Of a stretch of 15,639 nt of DNA, positions 1 to 6,382 are shown in pieces. The notes under the pieces are model-generated. The model saw only the letters and a program-made list of their open reading frames with translations. It was not told the origin of the DNA and made no database searches. Each line of letters starts with the position of its first letter. Position 1 is the first letter of the stretch. The translations under genes were made by a program, and so were the position numbers. The stretch comes from Bacillota bacterium (GTDB lineage Bacteria; Bacillota; Clostridia; Lachnospirales; Lachnospiraceae), in contig JAEWEO010000325.1 of the NCBI GenBank assembly GCA_023389295.1, positions 1 to 15,639 on the forward strand, written 5' to 3'.

Positions 1-599
1 GCAGAGATTGATATTATTTTAACATTTGGATTTAAATTTTTTGCACGCTTTATGCATGCCTCTAAGTCAAAGTCAAAATACTGCATAACGTCTATTTTAT
101 TAATTAATAAAACATCGACAATAGAAAACATCAGAGGGTATTTTAATGGTTTGTCATCTCCCTCAGGTACACTTAGTATCATAGCGTTCTTAGATGCTCC
201 CGTATCAAATTCTGCCGGACACACCAAGTTACCTACATTCTCCAGTATTGCTATATCTATGTCCTGTGTGCCTAGTCCCTCTAAGCCTTGCTTTGTCATA
301 TCTGCATCAAGATGACACATTCCACCTGTGTGTAGTTGTATTACTTTTACTCCTGTATCTGAAATCCTTTGTGCATCTACATCAGAGTCAATGTCTGCTT
401 CCATTACTCCAATTCGAAGCTCATCCTTAAGCGCTTCAATTATCTTCGTAAGAGTTGTAGTTTTACCTGCGCCCGGTGAAGACATAAGATTTAATAAAAA
501 TGTCTTCTCTTTTTTGAGATCATCTCTAAGTAACTTAGCCTGACGGTTGTTATCTGCAAATACACTTTCTTTGATTTCCAAAACTTTAAATGGTTTCAT
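1..599 (-). CDS. hypB: Hydrogenase nickel incorporation GTPase HypB (partial, 3' end beyond window)
   Basis: The reverse strand reads open from an ATG at 599 to the window edge, giving 199 residues; the family is about 220, so perhaps 20 C-terminal residues are missing. It is a SIMIBI-class GTPase that, with HypA, delivers nickel to the large subunit of [NiFe] hydrogenase in the cytoplasm. Visible motifs are the P-loop SSPGAGKTTT (residues 40-49), the HypB block GGMCHLDA with metal ligands C95 and H96, ENVGNLVCPAEFDTGA with C127 (equivalent to E. coli C166, H167 and C198), and the guanine-specificity motif NKID at 167-170. The N-terminal CxxCGC site and the histidine-rich stretch of some HypB proteins are absent; many Firmicute versions are similarly short. 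The start is supported by an AAGGGGGAAGA-like ribosome binding site just upstream. It is divergent from the GntR gene and shares its operator. Identification is firm; the target hydrogenase is outside the window. Confidence 0.95.
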   Translation of the reverse strand, partial: MKPFKVLEIKESVFADNNRQAKLLRDDLKKEKTFLLNLMSSPGAGKTTTLTKIIEALKDELRIGVMEADIDSDVDAQRISDTGVKVIQLHTGGMCHLDADMTKQGLEGLGTQDIDIAILENVGNLVCPAEFDTGASKNAMILSVPEGDDKPLKYPLMFSIVDVLLINKIDVMQYFDFDLEACIKRAKNLNPNVKIISIS

Positions 600-645
600 A
601 CCTATTCTTCCCCCTTCTTCGTAGTATGTATAGCCCATTTACATC

Positions 646-656
646 TGGTCATACCA
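646..656. promoter_or_regulatory. GntR/FadR-type operator, copy 1 (hypB side)
   Basis: TGGTCATACCA is an inverted repeat that fits the FadR-subfamily consensus TNGTNNNACNA. It lies inside a 15-base block, ATCTGGTCATACCAA (643-657), repeated exactly at 783-797. It sits between the predicted hypB transcription start and its ribosome binding site, where a bound repressor would block hypB. The encoded regulator next door belongs to the family that uses this consensus. Confidence 0.75.
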
Positions 657-674
657 AATGTATCTTATAAATAC

Positions 675-702
675 ATTATCTGATAAATAGAATGAAAGTC
701 AA
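675..702 (-). promoter_or_regulatory. Predicted sigma-A promoter of hypB
   Basis: On the minus strand, TTGACT (702-697) and GATAAT (680-675) are separated by 16 bases. This places the transcription start near 668, about 70 bases ahead of the hypB start codon. The operator at 646-656 would lie about 12-22 bases downstream of the start point. Predicted from consensus only. Confidence 0.6.
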
Positions 703-742
703 TAAATCTATTATTATTCTATGTTTTTCATAAATTCTATCC

Positions 743-771
743 TTGTTTTTAAGCATATAATACAATATAAT
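743..771 (+). promoter_or_regulatory. Predicted sigma-A promoter of the gntR gene
   Basis: TTGTTT (743-748) and TATAAT (766-771) have an ideal 17-base spacer; a second TATAAT lies at 756-761. The start would fall near 778, so the operator at 786-796 lies in the first 20 transcribed bases. Predicted from consensus only. Confidence 0.6.
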
Positions 772-785
772 ATAGCTGTGGTATC

Positions 786-796
786 TGGTCATACCA
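786..796. promoter_or_regulatory. GntR/FadR-type operator, copy 2 (autoregulatory)
   Basis: Second copy of TGGTCATACCA, within the exact 15-base repeat at 783-797. It lies between the predicted start point and the ribosome binding site GAAGGGAG (803-810) of the gntR gene, the expected position for autorepression. The two copies are 140 bases apart, centre to centre. Confidence 0.8.
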
Positions 797-815
797 ATAG
801 CAGAAGGGAGAGCAT

Positions 816-1529
816 ATGGAATCAATGGAATTTACAAAATTAACAGCTCCCTCTATGAAGGAGCTCTTTGCACAAGAATTGGAAGGAATGATTTTATCAG
901 GGAAATTAGCAGTCGGTGATAAACTTCCACCGGAGCGTGAAATCGCAAAATCCATGCAGGTAAGTCGAGGTGTGGTAAATGCAGGAATTTTAGAATTATC
1001 TAGAAAAGGTTTTTTATCGATTAAACCTCGCGTGGGAACCTTTATTGCAGATTATCGGAGAACCGGGACTTCGGAGACCTTGATCTCCATCCTTAATTAT
1101 AATGGTGGTTTACTTCGGTCGGAAGAGATAAAATCAATATTGGAAATTCGTTTGGCTCTTAGTACACTTTCTTTAAAACTTGCAATTCCACAAATGTCTC
1201 AAGATGACATCGACCTTATTCGCAGCTATGTGGAGGGTATTGCAAAATCAGAAACGGATAAGGGTGCTTGTGAAATGGCCTTTCATTTTCATCATGAGCT
1301 TGCGGTTCTTTCCGGAAATATGCTAATGCCTCTCATCTACTATTCCTTTCGTGAGGCAGTTATTATGTTATGGGAACGCTTTTGCTATCTACACGGAAGG
1401 GAAAAGCTATATACAAATACTAATACATTATTTGAATTAATTGAAAAACGTGATGTCGAAGGTGCCGTTCACTGGACAGAACTAACTCTTGAAAATGCAA
1501 TTACAGGTAAAGATCAAATTTATTATTAA
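816..1529 (+). CDS. GntR-family transcriptional regulator (FadR/FCD subfamily)
   Basis: A 237-residue one-component DNA-binding regulator. Residues about 13-78 form the GntR winged helix (LPPEREIAKSMQVSRGVV, then the wing KPRVGTFI). Residues about 100-225 look like the alpha-helical FCD effector domain, with FHFHHELAVLSGN at 156-168. Typical FCD domains coordinate a metal through Asp and three His. Here the usual Asp position is E/M-like and the His normally found before the last helices falls in YTNTNTLFEL (199-208) and is missing, so metal or carboxylate binding may differ. The ATG at 816 is preceded by GAAGGGAG at 803-810. The neighbouring operators suggest that it represses itself and hypB. 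Such regulators usually sense small organic acids; the ligand is unknown here. A perfect hairpin terminator follows. Confidence 0.9.
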   Translation: MESMEFTKLTAPSMKELFAQELEGMILSGKLAVGDKLPPEREIAKSMQVSRGVVNAGILELSRKGFLSIKPRVGTFIADYRRTGTSETLISILNYNGGLLRSEEIKSILEIRLALSTLSLKLAIPQMSQDDIDLIRSYVEGIAKSETDKGACEMAFHFHHELAVLSGNMLMPLIYYSFREAVIMLWERFCYLHGREKLYTNTNTLFELIEKRDVEGAVHWTELTLENAITGKDQIYY

Positions 1530-1585
1530 TGCCACACTTTCTAAGATGATTATGGCTTCCATTTATAAATTTTATTTCTTTCAGC

Positions 1586-1615
1586 AAAAAATGCTCGCCA
1601 AGGCGAGCATTTTTT
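1586..1615. terminator. Bidirectional rho-independent terminator
   Basis: A perfect 9-bp stem, ATGCTCGCC (1591-1599) with GGCGAGCAT (1602-1610), is flanked by an A-run on the left and a T-run on the right. It can therefore stop both the gntR transcript (plus) and the dehydrogenase transcript (minus), whose genes converge here. Confidence 0.92.
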
Positions 1616-1672
1616 GTTTGCTAAGTTTGCTACTATCTAAGATATAGGCATTGTCAGTAAGGGTAATTTTAC

Positions 1673-2716
1673 CTATTTCCAGCGAATTACGCCACCAATG
1701 AGACTTGGATCACGGTTCCAAACAAGATCATAGGCTTGCGGGATCTGATCAAAAGTAAAGCGATGGCTTATGAGTGGTGTAATATTAATGGTTCCATACT
1801 TGATTAAATTAAGGAATACTCGAATATCTTCATCACTCGTCCAGATATCTGAATTGACATATCGATGAAGCTTATCATCCATTACCGGCGGCCAACCGCC
1901 TTTAATTTGCAAGTCAGCGCGGCGAAGCGCAAAGGGCTTTGAATTTACATATGTGCCAATTAAACTAGCCCCCTTCATCATAAGGTTCTGATCATATTTT
2001 GGTACTTCATCACCATGCACCTGACTAATCATGATGACACGACCACGTTCGGACACGATTTCAAAGGCTTGCTCTAGCGGCTGACGGACTCCTGTAGCTT
2101 CAAAAACTACCGGAACCCCGTCTCGATTTAAACTGTGAATAACCTCATTTAAAGCCTCCGGACGTTCCTTAGTATTGATAGCATAGTGCACGCCCATCTC
2201 TCTTGCTCTATCAAGACGTCCTTCATCAAGATCTGTAACAATCACCGGCAAGGCTCCTGCTGCTTTAGCTATCTGTGCGGTTATAGCACCAACGAAACCT
2301 TGACCTAGTACAACTACCGGTTCGCCAAGTTGGAGATTGGCACGTCTTAAGGCATACATTCCTGTATGTCCTAGATTAAAGAAAGCAGCCTGTTCCATAT
2401 CTATTCCATATGGTGCAGGGGTAACATTATATATATCCATGAGTAAATACTGAGCATGTTCACCGGTTGTCACTACAGGATCTCCCACTTTAAAATCCGT
2501 TACGCCTTCTCCCACCTCTAGGACGCGTGCTGCCATACTGTATCCAATATTCGTCGGAAGTGGTACAATATGGCCTGCCATAAGAGTGTACTCGGTTCCG
2601 GGACTCATAGTACTATATTCTGCCTCTAAGAGTAATTGCCCCGGACCGGGCTTTGGTAACTCTTTCTCTTTTAGAACTACTCTCCCTTGCTCTGCGACAG
2701 CATAGATTGTCTTCAT
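1673..2716 (-). CDS. Medium-chain dehydrogenase/reductase, zinc-less (COG1063-like)
   Basis: A 347-residue cytoplasmic NAD(P)-dependent oxidoreductase of the MDR superfamily. The N-terminal GroES-like domain is followed by a Rossmann fold with GQGFVG at 138-143; Asp162 at the end of the second strand suggests a preference for NAD(H). The usual catalytic-zinc block (CGTD and GHE) is replaced by STMSPGTE (35-42) and NIGYS (56-60), so no catalytic zinc is expected. The SPGTE variant recalls the bacteriochlorophyllide-dehydrogenase-like subgroup, whose members have mixed substrates. An upstream TTG at 2773 would add 19 residues, but the ATG at 2716 has a strong GGAGAAGAGGA ribosome binding site and begins at the normal MDR N-terminus. 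It is last in the minus-strand cluster, 155 bases after the transporter gene, and may also have its own promoter. The substrate, perhaps a sugar or keto-sugar acid, is an inference from context. Confidence 0.85.
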   Translation of the reverse strand: MKTIYAVAEQGRVVLKEKELPKPGPGQLLLEAEYSTMSPGTEYTLMAGHIVPLPTNIGYSMAARVLEVGEGVTDFKVGDPVVTTGEHAQYLLMDIYNVTPAPYGIDMEQAAFFNLGHTGMYALRRANLQLGEPVVVLGQGFVGAITAQIAKAAGALPVIVTDLDEGRLDRAREMGVHYAINTKERPEALNEVIHSLNRDGVPVVFEATGVRQPLEQAFEIVSERGRVIMISQVHGDEVPKYDQNLMMKGASLIGTYVNSKPFALRRADLQIKGGWPPVMDDKLHRYVNSDIWTSDEDIRVFLNLIKYGTINITPLISHRFTFDQIPQAYDLVWNRDPSLIGGVIRWK

Positions 2717-2743
2717 ATATTTTCCTCTTCTCCTATAAAATAT

Positions 2744-2824
2744 CTCGGTATCAAAGTGAATTTTGATGGTCAAATAACCATTTATCCGTCACTCCTACGT
2801 ATGATTTTCCACCTCAATACCGAG
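2744..2824. repeat. Spaced inverted repeat in the transporter-dehydrogenase gap
   Basis: CTCGGTAT (2744-2751) and ATACCGAG (2817-2824) are exact 8-base inverted copies 65 bases apart. A smaller inverted pair, ATGGT and ACCAT, lies between them around 2765-2780. In the dehydrogenase transcript this could fold into a leader structure, or the arms could be paired protein sites. No T-run follows, so it is not a terminator. Confidence 0.4.
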
Positions 2825-2845
2825 AGTCTATGTAATTTATTACTA

Positions 2846-2874
2846 ATTATATTCGAAATACTTCCGTTTGACTA
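2846..2874 (-). promoter_or_regulatory. Possible internal promoter ahead of the dehydrogenase gene
   Basis: On the minus strand a perfect TATAAT (2851-2846) follows a weak -35, TAGTCA (2874-2869), with a 17-base spacer. The -35 overlaps the stop codon of the transporter gene. With the 155-base gap this could give the dehydrogenase a transcript of its own. Only four of six -35 bases match. Confidence 0.35.
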
Positions 2875-4173
2875 GGCAGCCTTATCCTCTTTTGCTTTTT
2901 TAGAGTAATCTCTATCTGCTGCATTTGCATCCGGAATTTTCCACATGGTTACTATGGTAACTAATGATACTAATAACATAGCCATTAAGATATAGTATGC
3001 TGTTGTTAATTTACCCATCTGATTGAAGGCAGCCATAAATGCTACGGAGAAAGCAAAAGGAATTGCCTGAATTGTCATAATCCATTTGTTCGCAGCCTGA
3101 TAATGCTTGCGGCCGTATACATATGAGGTTACACAAGGATGCATGGTCGGTAAACCACCGGTCATACAAGCAACGCCAAATGCCCAAACAAGCATTAACA
3201 AAACACTTCCACCCACCGGCATAATTGCAAGTGGAATAACAGCAAAGAAAAATAATACATTCAATATCAAGGAAGCCTTAATGGAGCCTAATTTATCATC
3301 AATAACACCTAAGACATAGCTCATTGGAATACCTGCTATTGCACCTGCGGATAAATAAATCAAAGCCTTTGCAACAAATAAGTTCGGAACATCCGCATCC
3401 GTACTTAAGGAAATATAACGTACTGCCATATAGGACATCATTGCATTAATAACAAATTGCATGATACCATAAGAGATAATTAACTGCCATGCGCGTTTGT
3501 CTGTAAGAAGCTGTTTTAAAGACATGGGCTCACTATCATCTTTCTCGGAAACCGGAGCCTTCTCTGCGCCATCCGGAAATAGCCCTGCTTCTTCTGGTGT
3601 ATCCTTCATAAGAAAAGCTGTAACAACGCCCATAATTACTACAACAATACCCATTACTATATATGCTTCCTTGATACCAACGCTATTTGACACCTTCGTT
3701 AGTATTGAGATACCACATACGGAGAATAAGGGGCTACCAGCAGTAATGATCCCCATTACACGACCACGGTATTTAATATACCAATTAGCGCAAAGCATAA
3801 ATCCACCCATTTGTAACGGAACTACTAATACACGAACGATGAATAAGCTAACTGCATAGATTGCGTAGTTTGATCCTGCAAGTGCGATACCCACGCAACC
3901 AAGTCCTAATAAAAGCATACTGGGAACCATGAATTTCTTAACACCAAATTTCACAAACGCTGCCCCACATACAAGATAGAAAATGATAACTAAAATACTT
4001 CCGTAGGTAACGGGATTTGTAATCTGCATATCCGACCATCCATAGGTTTTGGATAGATAAGGCTGTAAAATGTTAATATGGTCATTTTGTAGACCGGAGT
4101 AGAAGAACATGTACATGACACCCAGAATCATGAACACAATTGAGTAAAATGCAAACCTCTTGTTTTTAAACAT
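2872..4173 (-). CDS. MFS transporter, oxalate/formate-antiporter-like (OFA-type)
   Basis: A 433-residue integral membrane protein with about 12 hydrophobic segments and a charged loop near residues 200-220 (PEEAGLFPDGAEKAP region) between the two six-helix halves, the usual MFS layout. The ANWYIKYRGRVMGI stretch after helix 4 matches the MFS motif seen in OFA and monocarboxylate-type carriers, suggesting a small carboxylate or sugar-acid substrate. The start is supported by an AGGAGG ribosome binding site before the ATG at 4173. It lies 79 bases after the VOC gene in the same direction. The C-terminus is a short lysine-rich tail. In this locus it is the only transporter paired with the beta-helix, VOC and dehydrogenase genes and probably imports their substrate. 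The substrate cannot be read from sequence. Confidence 0.9.
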   Translation of the reverse strand: MFKNKRFAFYSIVFMILGVMYMFFYSGLQNDHINILQPYLSKTYGWSDMQITNPVTYGSILVIIFYLVCGAAFVKFGVKKFMVPSMLLLGLGCVGIALAGSNYAIYAVSLFIVRVLVVPLQMGGFMLCANWYIKYRGRVMGIITAGSPLFSVCGISILTKVSNSVGIKEAYIVMGIVVVIMGVVTAFLMKDTPEEAGLFPDGAEKAPVSEKDDSEPMSLKQLLTDKRAWQLIISYGIMQFVINAMMSYMAVRYISLSTDADVPNLFVAKALIYLSAGAIAGIPMSYVLGVIDDKLGSIKASLILNVLFFFAVIPLAIMPVGGSVLLMLVWAFGVACMTGGLPTMHPCVTSYVYGRKHYQAANKWIMTIQAIPFAFSVAFMAAFNQMGKLTTAYYILMAMLLVSLVTIVTMWKIPDANAADRDYSKKAKEDKAA

Positions 4174-4252
4174 AAAATACCCTCCTAGTTTTAAATAAAT
4201 TTCACTTTCTTATTTAAGTTACTTTTTATAAAGTAAGTGCTATCGCACTAAC

Positions 4253-4657
4253 TTACCCCCTTTGAATAAATTCAATCAATACCCCTGAATTATCCCTTAT
4301 AAACATGACCGGATTCCCCTCCATAACTACCTCATGGGCAATGTCCACGCCATTTTGAAGGAATTTCTCCTTTAACTCCTTCATATTCTCAGTTCGAAAG
4401 GCTACATGCTTGGTTCCTACAGTTTGAAGATCTGTATTTGGCAGTAAGCGGTCCTGTGGAATTTGCTTTGGCTCGTCATATTGGAATAGTTCAAGTTCAA
4501 AGTCTCCGTTTCGCAAGAATACAATTCTTGCTCTAAGTGGCGGAATATAGTCATCCTTTATCACTTCGAACTCCAAATTCATTTTGTACCACAGAATGGC
4601 TTCCTCCATATTACTTACACTAATTCCGACATGTAATGGTTGAAATATTTTTTCCAT
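4253..4657 (-). CDS. VOC-superfamily metalloprotein (glyoxalase/dioxygenase fold)
   Basis: A 134-residue soluble protein with two beta-alpha-beta-beta-beta modules. All four canonical metal positions are filled: H9 (HVGISVSN), E56 (ELELF), H84 (KHVAF) and E129 (VLIEFIQ). This is the H-E-H-E pattern of metal-dependent lyases, isomerases, epimerases and glyoxalase I, rather than the H-H-E triad of extradiol dioxygenases. Length is normal for a single-chain, dimeric VOC enzyme. The ATG at 4657 is preceded by AAAAGGGG. It is 29 bases downstream of the beta-helix gene, almost certainly cotranscribed. A role as isomerase, epimerase or lyase on a sugar-acid intermediate is inferred from context; resistance functions (fosfomycin, bleomycin) look unlikely here. 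A related VOC domain is fused to the aldolase encoded at 7326-8288. Confidence 0.85.
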   Translation of the reverse strand: MEKIFQPLHVGISVSNMEEAILWYKMNLEFEVIKDDYIPPLRARIVFLRNGDFELELFQYDEPKQIPQDRLLPNTDLQTVGTKHVAFRTENMKELKEKFLQNGVDIAHEVVMEGNPVMFIRDNSGVLIEFIQRG

Positions 4658-4686
4658 ATAATTTTCCCCTTTTATTTATCCTTTTT

Positions 4687-6087
4687 TCAAATCTCAACAA
4701 TTAACCTACCGCCGCTTGGTAAGTCATATATACCGATTTGGCTGCCCTTTGCATGTATTGTGATACCATTTATCGCATCCACTTGTGCCGGATAAAAATC
4801 AGATCCTATGATGATGTTAGAATCACCCGTAGCTAACCATTTGCTTCCCATATCCATATCCAAAATTCCATTTAAGATAGCCCCTTTTAAAGTGGTTTTA
4901 TTTAAACTGATCCACATATCACGCTCCGGATCTTCATGAAGAATATCACCACATAGGTTCATATTGGTCAAGATTAGATTGACCCCGTAAGGCTCTTTGC
5001 TAACTTTTGTCGCACATGGATCGTCATTAAGAAAGCTATGTATTAAAACACCATTTTCGCAAGCAATGTCAACATCTCTTAACTCAATATGAGCATTATG
5101 GCTTTTTACTCGAAATCCTTCTTTCTTCGTGCGAACAGTACCGCCACTCACCCTAAGGGTCCCCACTTCCTCCGGCGCTCCCATCACGCAGTGCATTAGA
5201 CCAAGATAAGAAGCGCATTTTAGATCGCAATTATGAAATGTTACATCTCCCTCACCTGCTATGATGACAGCCATTCCGTCAATATCAAAACGACAATCCT
5301 CAAACAAATCATGACAGTCCGGATCAGCATAGGCACCATATCCTTCTTTTGTCACAATGATATCGCAGTCCTTTGCTTCCAAATATACAAAGCCTTCTGC
5401 TGTCTCGGTAGACAAAGCTCCCCAGCCATCACAAATAATCTTACTGTTGAAGAAATAACTGAAGGAATTACTCATTGTACAATGAGTACGACTATTACCT
5501 CCTATTTCTAGTGCTGGTGGAGGCGTGGCCATTAGCCCCTTAGGGCTTTCTATTCCATATCCAAAAGGAACCCCATGAGAAATTAATATGGAATCATATA
5601 CGCGAAGGACACTATGCTGTTCGGCTACAGTACAGAAACGACTTTTCCCGTAGGAATCAATAATCACATTCTTTAATGTCAAATCTCCTTGATTTTTAAC
5701 AGCAGCTCCACACCCAGGTCCACCAACCCCCTTACCGGGTCCACTAAGGTTAATAACTGCATTTTCTACCGTTACTCTGGAATTAGGTCCTTCCACATAA
5801 ACTCCACCCTCATTTCCTTCATAGGCAACTACCTTTAAATCTTTGACCGTAAATTTTGTCATATCTTCAGAAATCAAAGTATCCTGCTTTAATTCTTCTT
5901 TTACTAATTCATTTCCTCTGATGCTCACAGCTGCTTTCGCATCCGGATAACCTTCAAACCAGTTAATTGGAGGTTTACCGGGATTAGCAAGCTCATTAAT
6001 TGTCTTTAAAATATCCTCTGTTTTTAGTAATAACTTTGATGGCAAACGCTCCGGCTTATGAATAACTGCTGCCTTGATCTTATGCAT
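4687..6087 (-). CDS. Cytoplasmic right-handed beta-helix protein of unknown function
   Basis: 466 residues from the chosen start. A mixed N-terminal segment (about 1-70, including NPGKPPINWFEGYPDAK) leads into serial beta-helix coils such as VTVENAVINLSG, LTLKNVIIDSYG, LRVYDSILISHG, FEDCRFDIDG and IELRDVDIACENG. This architecture occurs in pectate lyases, polygalacturonases, alginate epimerases and related uronide enzymes. There is no signal peptide or lipobox, so it should act inside the cell on imported material, unlike most polysaccharide lyases. No family-specific catalytic triad could be assigned by eye. The frame stays open upstream to a GTG at 6192, but the ATG at 6087 has GGAGG five bases ahead and the GTG has none, so the shorter form is preferred. 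It is first gene of the minus-strand cluster, with a promoter candidate near 6275-6303. An intracellular uronide lyase, isomerase or epimerase is a guess from fold and neighbours. Confidence 0.8.
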   Translation of the reverse strand: MHKIKAAVIHKPERLPSKLLLKTEDILKTINELANPGKPPINWFEGYPDAKAAVSIRGNELVKEELKQDTLISEDMTKFTVKDLKVVAYEGNEGGVYVEGPNSRVTVENAVINLSGPGKGVGGPGCGAAVKNQGDLTLKNVIIDSYGKSRFCTVAEQHSVLRVYDSILISHGVPFGYGIESPKGLMATPPPALEIGGNSRTHCTMSNSFSYFFNSKIICDGWGALSTETAEGFVYLEAKDCDIIVTKEGYGAYADPDCHDLFEDCRFDIDGMAVIIAGEGDVTFHNCDLKCASYLGLMHCVMGAPEEVGTLRVSGGTVRTKKEGFRVKSHNAHIELRDVDIACENGVLIHSFLNDDPCATKVSKEPYGVNLILTNMNLCGDILHEDPERDMWISLNKTTLKGAILNGILDMDMGSKWLATGDSNIIIGSDFYPAQVDAINGITIHAKGSQIGIYDLPSGGRLIVEI

Positions 6088-6252
6088 ATTTACCTCCATT
6101 TCTTTCTGCACATCCACTATCTGTGTAAGAATGAAATCCGCGCATCTTTGAAAGTGTATGTTTGGTATATTTACGGCTTTCACATCACTCACACTTCATT
6201 TGAGTTCATTATTCCATAATCACCTTTTTTAAACAATGAGGTTTTTTGTGAA

Positions 6253-6265
6253 AAATGTTACATTT
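6253..6265. promoter_or_regulatory. Palindrome at the beta-helix operon start point (candidate operator)
   Basis: AAATGTTACATTT is a perfect odd-length palindrome. It falls about 4-16 bases downstream of the transcription start predicted from the promoter at 6275-6303, the same arrangement seen at the two divergent regulator regions. It does not match the GntR or IclR operators found in this window, so a third regulator may act here. Confidence 0.45.
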
Positions 6266-6274
6266 CTTTCTGTA

Positions 6275-6303
6275 TATATAGAATTTTTAAGCATTTGTGT
6301 CAT
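6275..6303 (-). promoter_or_regulatory. Predicted promoter of the beta-helix/VOC/MFS operon
   Basis: On the minus strand, ATGACA (6303-6298) and TATATA (6280-6275) have a 17-base spacer. The start would be near 6269, leaving a leader of roughly 180 bases before the ATG at 6087. No riboswitch was recognised in that leader. The -10 match is only four of six. Confidence 0.45.
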
Positions 6304-6344
6304 ATAATTTCTACATTTCAATTACAAGGTCATTCTAGTCATAA

Positions 6345-6382
6345 AAAAAGTTCCGGGAACAATTAATGTCCCAGAACTTTTT
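6345..6382 (-). terminator. Rho-independent terminator overlapping the 3' end of the iclR gene
   Basis: A 14-bp stem with one G-U pair joins 6345-6358 with 6369-6382, followed on the minus strand by seven Ts. The stop codon of the IclR gene lies in the loop, so its last codons form one arm. It separates iclR transcription from the downstream beta-helix operon. Confidence 0.85.

Noticed and set aside
52..543. Three overlapping plus-strand open frames of 71-87 codons
   Set aside because: They are antisense shadows of hypB, whose minus-strand translation carries every family motif.
2717..2773. A 19-residue N-terminal extension of the dehydrogenase from a TTG start
   Set aside because: The ATG at 2716 has a strong ribosome binding site and aligns with the usual MDR N-terminus; the extension lies in the intergenic leader.
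2765..2780. ATGGT/ACCAT pair as a further GntR operator
   Set aside because: The spacing between TGGT and ACCA is six bases instead of the three in the two real sites.
4231..4256. Small hairpin (AGTGC-TATC-GCACT with partial outer pairing) between the VOC and MFS genes
   Set aside because: The perfect stem is only 5 bp and no proper T-run follows on the minus strand, so it is too weak to call a terminator.
6211..6220. TTCCATAAT-like half-site upstream of the beta-helix gene as a third IclR operator
   Set aside because: Only one half of the palindrome is present; the other half does not match, so direct IclR control of this operon is not supported.
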